NCBI RefSeq assembly: GCF_014904795.1
Contig: NZ_JACZFS010000027.1
Coordinates: 1-64,000, forward strand
Reading direction: 5' to 3'
From: Nisaea nitritireducens
GTDB lineage: Bacteria > Pseudomonadota > Alphaproteobacteria > Thalassobaculales > Thalassobaculaceae
Length of the DNA stretch: 64,000 nucleotides
The notes under the pieces are model-generated. The model ran no database searches. It was not told where the DNA came from and was given only the letters and a program-made list of their open reading frames with translations. The translations under genes and the position numbers were made by a program. Shown here one piece after another: positions 24,868-32,853 of the stretch. How positions within the stretch are numbered: the first letter of the stretch is position 1; each line of letters begins with the position of its first letter.

Positions 24868-25773
24868 TCACATTCTGACGTCCATGGCCGAGCGCAATCC
24901 GTCGCTGACCAGATTGAAACAGACCGAGGTGATCAGGATCGCAACGCCCGGAATGGCGCAGACCATCGGGTTGATGTAGATCGCGCCGCGCAGGGTGTTC
25001 AGCATCAACCCCCAGTCCGGCTCCGGCGGCGTAACGCCCAGGCCGAGGAAGGAAAGACCCGAGGCCAGCAGGATCGAAACACTCACCAGACTGGAGGAAT
25101 AGATCAGGATCGGCCCCAGCACATTGCCCAGGATATGCACCCGGATAATGCTGAGGGTTCCGGCACCGGTCGCCCGCGCCGCCTCGACGAAATCCAGATT
25201 CCGGACCTGGGAGGTTGCCGTCTCCGCCACCCGGCAGAGCGGCGGAATGAAAACAAGCGTCAGGGACGCCATGCCGTTGAAGATGCCGCCACCAAGTGCG
25301 CCGGAAATGGCGACCGCCAGCAGGATCGACGGGAAGGCGTAGAACACGTCCACCGTCCGCATGATCGCCATGTTGGTCTTGCCGCCGAGAAATCCGGCGA
25401 GGACACCGAGGCTGCCTCCGACGATGGTCGCGATCAGGACCGGCATGATCCCCATGGCGAGCGAGATTCGGCCGCCATAAAGCAGGCGCGACAGGATATC
25501 CCGCCCGAGCTTGTCAGTACCGAAGAGGAAATCCTTGTAGCCCATCGGCTTCAGCCGGTTGATCAGGCTGCTCTCGTACGGGTCCATCGGCGCCAGCAAT
25601 GGCGCGAAGATGGCGGAGAGAATGATCAGGATCACGACGCTTCCGAAGAACAGCGTCATGTAATCGTAGCGCAGCCGGTAGCCGACCGTCTGCCAGTAGC
25701 TTCGAACCCTGACCACCGGCGCCGCCTGGTCGACGGCGTGGGCCTGAGCGGGTGTCGCGGTGATATCGGTCAT
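24868..25773 (-). CDS. Oligopeptide/dipeptide-type ABC transporter permease (DppC/OppC-like)
   Basis: A protein of 301 residues with the short cytoplasmic N-terminus of this family followed by a first segment (YMTLFFGSVVILIILSAIFAPLLAPMDPYE). It shows FLFGTDKLGRDILSRLLYGGRISL and the coupling loop FVEAARATGAGTLSIIRVHILGN. Such features define OppC/DppC permeases of the inner membrane. It starts 19 bases after the DppB-like gene in the same operon. Confidence 0.9.
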   Translation of the reverse strand: MTDITATPAQAHAVDQAAPVVRVRSYWQTVGYRLRYDYMTLFFGSVVILIILSAIFAPLLAPMDPYESSLINRLKPMGYKDFLFGTDKLGRDILSRLLYGGRISLAMGIMPVLIATIVGGSLGVLAGFLGGKTNMAIMRTVDVFYAFPSILLAVAISGALGGGIFNGMASLTLVFIPPLCRVAETATSQVRNLDFVEAARATGAGTLSIIRVHILGNVLGPILIYSSSLVSVSILLASGLSFLGLGVTPPEPDWGLMLNTLRGAIYINPMVCAIPGVAILITSVCFNLVSDGLRSAMDVRM

Positions 25774-25792
25774 TTCAACATCCCTTTTCCGC

Positions 25793-26749
25793 TCAACTGC
25801 GCTTCAGACGCGGGTCGACCGCAGTCTGCAGCAAGTCGATCACAAGATTCGTGGCGACGAAGATGATGGCGAGCACGAGGATCGTGCCCTGCAACACCGG
25901 AAGATCACGGGTCAGGATCGCCTTGTTTAGCAGGAAGCCGGAGCCCGGCCAGGTGAAGATGGTCTCCACCAGGATCGAGCCGCCCATCAGATAGCCGAAC
26001 TGAAGACCCATGACGGCCAGCACCTGTGGCAGGGCATTCTTGATGACATGGATCAGGATTTCCGTTTCCAGCAATCCCTTTGCCCGCAGCGTCTCGACAA
26101 AATCCTGATTGAGCACTTCGGCGACGGCTGACCGGGTGGTCCGGGTGATGATGCCGATCGGTATCAGCGAGAGGGTGATGATCGGCATGATCACGTGCCG
26201 GAAATCATTCCATACGAGGATGTCGAATGAATCGGACCCTCGAGGCCCCATGCCGGTAGCCGGCAATACATTGAGTTCAACAGCGAAGATGATGACCAGG
26301 ACGATGCCGAGCCAGTAGTTCGGCACACTGACGCCGATCACCGCGATGCCCGTAACGGCACGGTCCAGCGCCGATCCGATGCGATACCCGGCAACTGTTC
26401 CGAGCGTAAAAGCGAGCGTGAAGGCAACAAGCACCGCACCCGCAGCGAGCAGGATGGTGTTCCCGAGCGCCTTGAAAATCTCGTCCGTCACCGGTCGGCC
26501 CGTGGCAATGGAAAGACCGAAATCGCCGGTCAGGACCTTGCCGAGCCAGATGAAGTACTGAACAGGGATCGGCTTGTCGAAACCGTAGGCCTTCTTGACC
26601 ATCAGGATGGTCTCTTCGCTGGCATCCTCTGGAAGGATGGTCTGCAGCGGATCGCCGGGGGCGATATAGACCAGCGCGAAGCAGACGATGCTGACGCCGA
26701 AGGCAATGGGAATAGCATAGAAGAGACGCCGGATTATGTAGGCGGTCAC
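25793..26749 (-). CDS. Oligopeptide/dipeptide-type ABC transporter permease (DppB/OppB-like)
   Basis: A protein of 318 residues starting with a GTG at 26749, with AGGAGG about 9 bases upstream. The N-terminus IIRRLFYAIPIAFGVSIVCFALVYIAPGDP is diagnostic of DppB/OppB permeases, and the coupling loop is FVETLRAKGLLETEILIHVIKNALP. It is separated from the binding-protein gene by about 106 bases that contain a strong hairpin. Confidence 0.9.
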   Translation of the reverse strand: MTAYIIRRLFYAIPIAFGVSIVCFALVYIAPGDPLQTILPEDASEETILMVKKAYGFDKPIPVQYFIWLGKVLTGDFGLSIATGRPVTDEIFKALGNTILLAAGAVLVAFTLAFTLGTVAGYRIGSALDRAVTGIAVIGVSVPNYWLGIVLVIIFAVELNVLPATGMGPRGSDSFDILVWNDFRHVIMPIITLSLIPIGIITRTTRSAVAEVLNQDFVETLRAKGLLETEILIHVIKNALPQVLAVMGLQFGYLMGGSILVETIFTWPGSGFLLNKAILTRDLPVLQGTILVLAIIFVATNLVIDLLQTAVDPRLKRS

Positions 26750-26802
26750 GGAACTTGCCCTCCTGTCGAGCCCGATGACGGGCGACGGAAAAATACAGGG
26801 TT

Positions 26803-26843
26803 CCCCGGGCCCGCCGCCTTCGGAAAGGACAGCGGGCCCGGGG
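26803..26843 (-). terminator. Intercistronic hairpin after the Opp/Dpp binding-protein gene
   Basis: CCCCGGGCCCGC (26803-26814) pairs perfectly with GCGGGCCCGGGG (26832-26843) around a 17-base loop. On the minus strand it lies 12 bases after the binding-protein stop and is followed by AACCCTGTATTTTT. It may partly end transcription so that the binding protein is made in excess of the permeases. Confidence 0.65.
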
Positions 26844-26855
26844 TGGTGGGTTCTG

Positions 26856-28442
26856 TTATTCGACGACGATCGGCGTCAGGTCCTGGAACCAGCTCTGCGC
26901 CTGCACAAAGCCCTTGAGATTCGGGGCCAGGGCACGCGGGTTGACGTCATGCGCCACCCACAGCAACGTCGCTTCCTCGACCATCAGCTCGTGCAGCGTG
27001 GTCAGCTTTTCCATCCGGACTTTCGGGTCGAAGGCGAGATAGACCTCGTCGATCAGGGCATCGACCTTGGGGTTCGAATAGTGCCCCCAGTTCGAGCCTT
27101 TCGGAGCGTGCTGCTTGGTGTAGACGTGCCGGATCAGGGCGCTGAACGGATCCTGCAGGGCACGGCTGATGTTGATGCCGTCGATATCCGGGTTCTTTTC
27201 CCGGCCTGGACGGCCGACATCCAGCAACGCGTTCCAGTCCATCACCTTCAACTCAATGTCGAAGCCGACCGCGTCGAGCTGGGACTTGAGCAACTCGTTC
27301 ATCGGCAGCGGCTGCATCTGACCGGAGCCGGAGGTCGAGATCGCCAGCTTGATCTTGCAGGGATAGCAACCTGCTTCCTTGAGCAAGGCGGTGGCTTTTT
27401 CCGGGTTGTACTCGTACTTCACCGACGGGGTGCCGTGATATGGCGTGGAAGGCGGCACATTGGTGTAGCCTTCTTCCATGTAGCCATTCAGCAGCGCCTT
27501 CATCTCCGGACGGTTCAGACCGTAGTTCGCCGCCTGACGCACTGCCTTGTGCTTGAAGTTTCCGTCGACGAAGTTCAGCTGGTACGACCAGTTATGCGGA
27601 TAGGACGCCGTGACGATCTCCATGCCCGAGGATTCGAGACGCGGGATGGTATCGGGGGACGGCGCTTCGATGAAATCCACCTGTCCGGAAAGCAGGGCCG
27701 CCGCGCGGGTGGTTGCTTCCGGCATCGGGATCAGAACCAGCCGGTCATGCTTCGGGATCCGGTCCTTGTCCCAGTATTCCTCGTTCTTCACCAGCTCCAG
27801 GCGTTCCTGCGGAACGATGCTGTCGAACTTGTAGGGACCGGTGCCGGACGGCGCATTGGCATAGGCTTCGTAATCGTTCTTCAGCTCGGTCAGACGGCAT
27901 TTGCTGATCATGAACCAGTAGCTGAGCTGATACGGGAACAGCGCGTCCGGATCCTTGGTGACGATGGCGATCTCGTTCTTGCCGAGGACCTCGACCTTTT
28001 CGATGCTGCCGGTACGGTTCCGGATCATGCCGAACTGTTTGACGTTGAACTGCGGCGCGTCCTCTTTGGAGATACGCTCGAAGTTCCAGACCACGTCCTC
28101 CGGGGTGAAATCGCATCCGTCATGCCATTTCACGCCTTCGCGCAGGGTGATCAGCCAGCGCTTGTTGTCATTCGGGTCGATCTTCCAGGATGTCGCCAGA
28201 CCCGGCTTGATATCTGCAGCGGTCTCTCCCTGGGACAGGTCCCACAGCACGAGCGTGTCGTAGAGATTGTAGCCGACGAAGCGATAACCTTCGAAACCCT
28301 GGTCGGGCTGGCCGATCACGATTGGAATGTCGCCGGCAGTCATTGCAACGCGCAGAACCGACTCTGCGGACGCCGCATGTCCCGATACCGCCAAACCGGC
28401 GGTGACCGAGACGGCCGCGGCGAGCCTTTTGAACAATTTCAT
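26856..28442 (-). CDS. Extracellular solute-binding protein, family 5 (Opp/Dpp type)
   Basis: From ATG 28442 (AAGGAGG 7 bases upstream) the protein is 528 residues, the usual size. A Sec signal peptide ends near GHAASA. Family 5 landmarks include WLITLREGVKWHDGCDFTPEDVVWNFERIS and GTGPYKFDSIVPQERLELVKNEEYWD. It binds peptides or other amide-bearing ligands in the periplasm. It is the first gene of an eight-gene operon (binding protein, two permeases, two ATPases, two hydrolases, one permease) reading down to 20033. A strong sigma-54 match and an island operator lie upstream. The ligand is unknown; the linked hydrolases suggest a non-standard amide. Confidence 0.9.
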   Translation of the reverse strand: MKLFKRLAAAVSVTAGLAVSGHAASAESVLRVAMTAGDIPIVIGQPDQGFEGYRFVGYNLYDTLVLWDLSQGETAADIKPGLATSWKIDPNDNKRWLITLREGVKWHDGCDFTPEDVVWNFERISKEDAPQFNVKQFGMIRNRTGSIEKVEVLGKNEIAIVTKDPDALFPYQLSYWFMISKCRLTELKNDYEAYANAPSGTGPYKFDSIVPQERLELVKNEEYWDKDRIPKHDRLVLIPMPEATTRAAALLSGQVDFIEAPSPDTIPRLESSGMEIVTASYPHNWSYQLNFVDGNFKHKAVRQAANYGLNRPEMKALLNGYMEEGYTNVPPSTPYHGTPSVKYEYNPEKATALLKEAGCYPCKIKLAISTSGSGQMQPLPMNELLKSQLDAVGFDIELKVMDWNALLDVGRPGREKNPDIDGINISRALQDPFSALIRHVYTKQHAPKGSNWGHYSNPKVDALIDEVYLAFDPKVRMEKLTTLHELMVEEATLLWVAHDVNPRALAPNLKGFVQAQSWFQDLTPIVVE

Positions 28443-28563
28443 TGAGAAGCCTCCTTGTTTTTGAACAAAACAGCCCGCCTCAGTGATGTCCGCGCCACAC
28501 TCTCCAGAACGGAGACCGCGCATGGTCGGCACGACGAGCATGCTCTGCACCCCGCTACCGCAG

Positions 28564-28579
28564 AGCAAATGCCATGCCA
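28564..28579 (-). promoter_or_regulatory. Strong candidate sigma-54 (-24/-12) promoter for the Opp/Dpp operon
   Basis: On the minus strand the sequence is TGGCATGGCATTTGCT. Every defined base of the consensus TGGCACGN4TTGCW is matched except one, with correct spacing. It lies 121 bases before the ATG at 28442, and an operator copy (28589-28604) sits immediately upstream of it. Confidence 0.65.
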
Positions 28580-28588
28580 CGTGCATAT

Positions 28589-28604
28589 AATTGTATCCAA
28601 TTTA
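28589..28604. promoter_or_regulatory. Island operator copy 2 (AATTGTATCCAATTTA) at the Opp/Dpp promoter
   Basis: An exact 16-base copy of the sequence at 18303-18318. It begins 10 bases upstream of the -24 element of the sigma-54 match, a place where a bound regulator could block the looping of an enhancer-binding protein or influence polymerase binding. Confidence 0.6.
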
Positions 28605-28934
28605 TAGATTAAGCCGCTCAACACGACCAAAGGGCGACAAAGCATCTCATTGAATCAACGGCGATATCACTGATTCAAACTTAATTTTCTCAATCAACAA
28701 AAGGATTTGATTCAGTTTTAGCGCCAACCTCGGCGCCAGGATACCGCACACCACAAAACCCGAGAATGTGCACAATCCTTGACCAGATTCGCCACCAAAT
28801 TACAGGACCATTTCAGTCACTCATTTTCCTGAAAAACCACAAGATACTGATTTTCAATAAAATTTCTTCATATACCAACTAGAACATCAGGTCATTTTTT
28901 GTGCATCGCACAATTTTATTGCATGACCACCACC
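28605..28934. other. A/T-rich divergent control region between the Opp operon and the second amidase pair
   Basis: No gene is supported here. Short repeated motifs are present: TTGAATCAA (28650-28658), CTGATTCAA (28670-28678) and TTGATTCAG (28707-28715) are three copies of one near-palindromic 9-mer, in both orientations. TTGTGCATCGCACAA (28899-28913) is a perfect 6-base inverted repeat with a 3-base spacer, and GTGCAC occurs near 28769. These look like binding sites for one or more further regulators. Confidence 0.5.
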
Positions 28935-28936
28935 AT

Positions 28937-28951
28937 TTTTGGATACAATTT
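28937..28951. promoter_or_regulatory. Island operator copy 3 (inverted) before the second amidase pair
   Basis: TTTTGGATACAATTT contains TTGGATACAA, the exact reverse complement of the TTGTATCCAA core of copies 1 and 2. It lies about 72 bases before the small AtzG-like gene at 29023, a spacing similar to that of copy 1 before 18372. Confidence 0.6.
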
Positions 28952-29022
28952 GAAACGCAATTCAAAACGCCGCGCATAACCGTCGCACAGATCGGCGTAT
29001 CGCGGCCCGTCAGGAGCCTCTC

Positions 29023-29241
29023 ATGACCATGACCCAGGATGAAAAAGCAGACCGGCTAATGTTCCAGAAACTGACACAAACTTTGGGACTGACACTGCCG
29101 GCGGATCGCGAACAGGCTATTTTCGAAGGCTATGCCGGATTACGCGCCATGGCCGACGGCTTGCGCCGCCCACGGACGGCCGCCTCGGAGCCGGCTGGCA
29201 TGTTCGATCCGACAACGATTGGCCGGGGAGTGGGTCAATGA
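29023..29241 (+). CDS. Small AtzG/GatC-like protein, putative partner of the second amidase
   Basis: A protein of 72 residues with AGGAG 6 bases before the ATG and an ATGA overlap with the following amidase gene. The segment LGLTLPADREQAIFEGYAGL, then RPRTAASEPAGMF, aligns with the product of 18372-18602 over most of its length. It lacks the longer tail of that protein. The pairing of two such small genes with two amidases makes an accessory-subunit role (AtzG/DUF4089-like) likely, though not proven from sequence alone. Confidence 0.65.
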   Translation: MTMTQDEKADRLMFQKLTQTLGLTLPADREQAIFEGYAGLRAMADGLRRPRTAASEPAGMFDPTTIGRGVGQ

Positions 29242-30665
29242 CCGGCGTCGCGGACGGCAAATCCATCGCCGAGCTTGGCGCCGCGCTGCGGGGAGGCTCC
29301 CTGACCTCGGTTGCCTTGACCGAAGAGACTCTGGATCGGATCGACCGGCAAGACGGGCAGATCGACAGTTTCATCGTCGTGACCAAGGAGCGGGCACTTG
29401 CTGACGCGGCCAAGGCGGACAAGGAACGCGCCGACGGCATGGACAAGGGGCCGATGCACGGCATCCCCTACGGCCTGAAAGACATCTATGACACGGCGGG
29501 CATCACCACCACCTGCCATTCCAAGCTCCGGCTGGAAAACGTTCCGGAGGAGGACAGCGTCTGCGCGGTAAAACTGCGCGAGGCGGGCGGCGTGCTGATC
29601 GGCAAAATGGCGACCCACGAATTCGCGTTCGGCGGCCCATCTTTCGATCTGCCTTTTCCGCCAGCACGCAATCCCTGGAACCGTAATCACGGCCCCGGCG
29701 GCTCCTCCAGCGGCTCCGGCGCGGCAGTCGCAGCGGGATTCCTGCGCATGGCCATGGGCTCGGATACCGGCGGCTCGATCCGCGGACCGGCGGCGTATTG
29801 CGGCATCGTCGGTATGAAGCCGACATATGGCCGGGTCAGCAGGCGCGGCGTCTTTCCGCTGTCCTATACGATGGATCACTGCGGCCCGCTCTCCAAGAAT
29901 GTGGAAGATGCGGCAATTACCCTGCAATGCATCGCCGGTTACGATCCGCTGGACCCGGCCTCGGCGAACCAGCCGGTGCCCGATTATCAGGCAGATCTCG
30001 GCAAAGGCGTCGCCGGACTTAAAGTCGGCATTCTCAGCTCTTTCTATAAGGGCGCCGAAGGCCTGTCGGACGAGACCGTTGCCGCTATCGACAATGCCGC
30101 CGCGACATTCCGCAATCTCGGGGCCGAGGTCGAGGAAGTTGCCGCCGTCTCGCCTTACGCGGATTACAACAATTGCGGCCGCGTCATCCTGCTTGCCGAA
30201 GCCTATGCGATCCATGAGCAGGACCTGCAGACCCGGCCGCTGGATTACGGCCGCCTGACCATGGAACGGATCGTTCTCGGCGGCTACCTGACGGCTGCCG
30301 ACCTGATGCAGGCCCAGCGCCAGCGGCGGGAGCTCTGCGAGGAAATCAATACCGGCTTGTTCTCGCGCTACGATATCCTGCTGGCGCCAAGCTCGCTCTC
30401 CCCAGCGCCCCTGATCGACGCACCGCAGCAGAGCTTCCCCGTTTCCTGGCCGATGCAGACCCTGCCGTTCAACGTGACCGGCAACCCGGCCATGTCGATC
30501 CCGGTCGGTTTCAGCCAGTCGGGCCTGCCGCTATCGATGCAGATCGTCGGAAAGTATTTCGACGAGGCAACCGTGTTCCGCGCCGGGCAGGCCTATGAGC
30601 AGGCAACGGATTGGCACGAGCAGTGGCCGGCGATGGATGCCATGGCCGATGCAAGCGCTGCGTAG
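29238..30665 (+). CDS. Amidase (amidase signature family, AtzE/GatA-like), second copy
   Basis: A protein of 475 residues. The catalytic triad is Lys81 (GLKDIYDTAG), Ser156 (GGSSSGSGAAVA) and Ser180 (GSDTGGSIRGPAAYCG). It is clearly paralogous to the enzyme at 18595-20016 (shared FPPARNPWN, KPTYGRVSRRGVFPLS, MDHCGPLS and late FNVTG.PAMS) but differs enough for a distinct substrate. Translationally coupled by ATGA to its AtzG-like partner. With the Opp importer divergent upstream it probably hydrolyses an imported amide or an intermediate of it. Confidence 0.88.
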   Translation: MTGVADGKSIAELGAALRGGSLTSVALTEETLDRIDRQDGQIDSFIVVTKERALADAAKADKERADGMDKGPMHGIPYGLKDIYDTAGITTTCHSKLRLENVPEEDSVCAVKLREAGGVLIGKMATHEFAFGGPSFDLPFPPARNPWNRNHGPGGSSSGSGAAVAAGFLRMAMGSDTGGSIRGPAAYCGIVGMKPTYGRVSRRGVFPLSYTMDHCGPLSKNVEDAAITLQCIAGYDPLDPASANQPVPDYQADLGKGVAGLKVGILSSFYKGAEGLSDETVAAIDNAAATFRNLGAEVEEVAAVSPYADYNNCGRVILLAEAYAIHEQDLQTRPLDYGRLTMERIVLGGYLTAADLMQAQRQRRELCEEINTGLFSRYDILLAPSSLSPAPLIDAPQQSFPVSWPMQTLPFNVTGNPAMSIPVGFSQSGLPLSMQIVGKYFDEATVFRAGQAYEQATDWHEQWPAMDAMADASAA

Positions 30666-30801
30666 GTGAGATGACTGTGGGAGGCGTCTTCTTGCACCGG
30701 CTCATGACGCTATTGAAAGCGTGCAGGCCACTGCCCGGTATCGCTCTCGTCGCCAGATCCGGCTTCGAGGCTACCGGTTTCGGCGCGGGTACAATGAATA
30801 C

Positions 30802-30827
30802 GGTGCGGCCGCCGGAACGGCCGCACC
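30802..30827 (-). terminator. Hairpin after the class III aminotransferase gene
   Basis: GGTGCGGCC (30802-30810) pairs with GGCCGCACC (30819-30827) around an 8-base loop. It lies 10 bases beyond the minus-strand stop at 30838, with no U-tract after it, so it may end transcription only partly or protect the 3' end. The rest of the gap 30666-30837 holds nothing I recognise. Confidence 0.5.
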
Positions 30828-30837
30828 TGAAATGTGA

Positions 30838-32217
30838 CTAGGCAGCGCCGAACACTTTCTCCACCGCCTTGACCGTGGCGCCGACGATGATGTCAGCCTC
30901 TTCCCGTGTCAGGCAGAGCGGCGGCGCGAAGCCGAGGATATCGCCCTGCGGCATGGCCCGGGCGATCACACCCTGCTCCAGCAGTGCCGCCGCCATGGCC
31001 GGGCCGATCTTGCGAGACGGGTCGAAGAAGGTCCGCTTTTCCTTGTCCTCGACGAACTCGACGGCGGCCAGCAGCCCCTCGCCCCGAACATCGCCGACAT
31101 GGGCGTGGGAGCCGAGGGCATCGGCTAGGGCCTTGTTGAAATAGGCACCCATCTCCTTCGCATTGCCGACCAGGCCGAGCCTGTCGATCAGATCCAGGTT
31201 TGCAACACCCGCGGCGGCCCCGATCGGGTGCGCCGAATAGGTCCAGCCATGGCCGATCGGGCCAAGCTCGTCCGTGCCCTGCTCCAGAACCTTCCAGACC
31301 TTGTCCGAAATGATCGAGCCGGACAGCGGCGCATAGGCCGAGGTCAGCCCCTTGGCGATGGTGATGATATCCGCCTCGATGCCGTAATGGTCGGAGCCCA
31401 TCATCGAGCCGAGCCGGCCGAAGCCGGTCACCACCTCGTCAGCGATCAGCAGGATGTCGTGCTTCTTCAGGACGGCCTGGATGGCGGCCCAATAACCGGC
31501 CGGCGGCGGAACGATGCCGCCGGTGCCGAGCACAGGCTCGCCGATGAAGGCGGCGATGGTGTCAGCGCCTTCACGCTCGATCAGCGCTTCCAGCTCGGAA
31601 GCGCACTGGGCGGTGAAGTCCGCTTCGCTCTGGGCAAGGTCCGGACGGCGGAAATAATACGGGGCATCGGTGTGGATGACCTGCGACAGCGGCAGATCGA
31701 ACTTCTTGTGGAACAGCTCAAGCCCGGTCAGCGAGCCGGTAACCAGCCCGGAGCCGTGATAGCCGCGCCAGCGCGAGATGATCTTCTTCTTTTCCGGCCG
31801 GCCGAGCACATTGTTGTAGTACCAGACCAGCTTCACGTTGGTTTCGTTCGCGTCCGAGCCGCCAAGACCGAAATAGACCTTCGACATGTTCGACGGCGCC
31901 CGGTCGAGCACCATCTTGGACAGCGTGATCGAGGCCTCGGTGCCATGCCCGACATAGGAATGATAATAAGCCAGCTCTTTCGCCTGCGCCGCGATGGCTT
32001 CCGAGATCTCCGGACGGCCATAGCCGACGTTGACGCAATAGAGACCGGCGAACCCGTCCAGCATCTTCTTGCCGTCCCGGTCCTCGATATAGACGCCGGA
32101 GCCGCCGGTGATCACCCGCGTCGGGGTTTCCCCGCGCGCATGCTGGGCAAGATGGGTCGAGGGATGGAAGAAATTCTCCCGATCCCACTGAGCGAGCTGA
32201 TCGTTGGTAAGCATCAT
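30838..32217 (-). CDS. doeD: Class III aminotransferase, probably diaminobutyrate aminotransferase of ectoine degradation (DoeD-like)
   Basis: A protein of 459 residues of the omega-amino acid:pyruvate type. The PLP lysine is Lys289 in IITIAKGLTSAY; LLIADEVVTGFGR carries the aspartate that binds the PLP ring. In ectoine breakdown DoeD removes the terminal amino group of L-2,4-diaminobutyrate to give aspartate semialdehyde. The function is assigned from the neighbouring eutBC, regulator and doeA genes; the sequence alone would fit other omega-transaminases. No aspartate-semialdehyde dehydrogenase (DoeC) gene is in the window. Confidence 0.75.
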   Translation of the reverse strand: MMLTNDQLAQWDRENFFHPSTHLAQHARGETPTRVITGGSGVYIEDRDGKKMLDGFAGLYCVNVGYGRPEISEAIAAQAKELAYYHSYVGHGTEASITLSKMVLDRAPSNMSKVYFGLGGSDANETNVKLVWYYNNVLGRPEKKKIISRWRGYHGSGLVTGSLTGLELFHKKFDLPLSQVIHTDAPYYFRRPDLAQSEADFTAQCASELEALIEREGADTIAAFIGEPVLGTGGIVPPPAGYWAAIQAVLKKHDILLIADEVVTGFGRLGSMMGSDHYGIEADIITIAKGLTSAYAPLSGSIISDKVWKVLEQGTDELGPIGHGWTYSAHPIGAAAGVANLDLIDRLGLVGNAKEMGAYFNKALADALGSHAHVGDVRGEGLLAAVEFVEDKEKRTFFDPSRKIGPAMAAALLEQGVIARAMPQGDILGFAPPLCLTREEADIIVGATVKAVEKVFGAA

Positions 32218-32369
32218 GATTCCTTATCGCTGCGGCGCGGGCCTGACGGCCCAAGGCTGTTCACCGGAGAGCCTAGTGCCGGAAACGGCGAAGATCTGAC
32301 TGAACTCCCCTCGCATGACAGAGAGTTTTTCGGCTGAGACACATTGAGCCGGGTGATTTTTCTGCCGGA

Positions 32370-32852
32370 TCAGGTACCGGCGAACAGCTCCACCGGGATC
32401 GCGCCGCCCGCCTTAACTTCCTTGGTGACGATGTAGCTGTAATAGCGCTTCAGTCCCGCCTCGCTTTCCAGCATCCGGTCTATCAGGCTCTGGTAGCTGG
32501 TGACGTTTCGGGTCACGACCTGGAAGAGATAATCGAGCCCGCCGCCAAGCGCCCAGCAACCGATGATCTCCGGCTCGCGCCCGACCGCATCCTCGAACCG
32601 GACGAAATCCTCGTTCCGGTGGTTTTCAAGCTCTGCCGTCACGAAGACCGTGACATGTTCCGCGAACAATTCCAGAGCGATCCGCGCCCCATAACCACGC
32701 ACAATGCCCGCCGCTTCCAGGCGCTGCAGCCGCTCCCAGCATGGCGTGTTGGACAGGTTCACCCGCCGCGCCAGATCGGATTTCGAAATCCGTCCTTCCT
32801 GCTGCAGAATGGCGAGGATCTTCACATCCCGGGCGTCGAGCTTCAGGGCCAT
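32370..32852 (-). CDS. Lrp/AsnC family regulator of ectoine catabolism (AsnR/DoeX-like)
   Basis: A protein of 160 residues from ATG 32852, one base after the eutC stop. The N-terminal helix-turn-helix (RISKSDLARRVNLSNTPCWERLQRLEAAGIVRGY) and the C-terminal RAM domain (FVRFEDAVGREPEIIGCWALGGGLDYLFQV) are clear. In known ectoine clusters an AsnC-type protein (AsnR or DoeX) is encoded at this place and senses a pathway intermediate such as acetyl-diaminobutyrate. Its lead gene position inside the eut operon supports that role. The gap to the aminotransferase gene (32218-32369) may hold a second promoter, but I see no clear one. Confidence 0.82.
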   Translation of the reverse strand: MALKLDARDVKILAILQQEGRISKSDLARRVNLSNTPCWERLQRLEAAGIVRGYGARIALELFAEHVTVFVTAELENHRNEDFVRFEDAVGREPEIIGCWALGGGLDYLFQVVTRNVTSYQSLIDRMLESEAGLKRYYSYIVTKEVKAGGAIPVELFAGT

Positions 32853-32853
32853 G

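Noticed and set aside
24517-25866. Open frame of 449 codons on the plus strand
   Set aside because: It is antisense to the Opp-type permease and ATPase genes, which are certain.
28443-29022. Integration site, mobile element or origin in the A/T-rich gap
   Set aside because: No integrase, terminal repeats or DnaA-box cluster are seen; its features fit a divergent promoter region.
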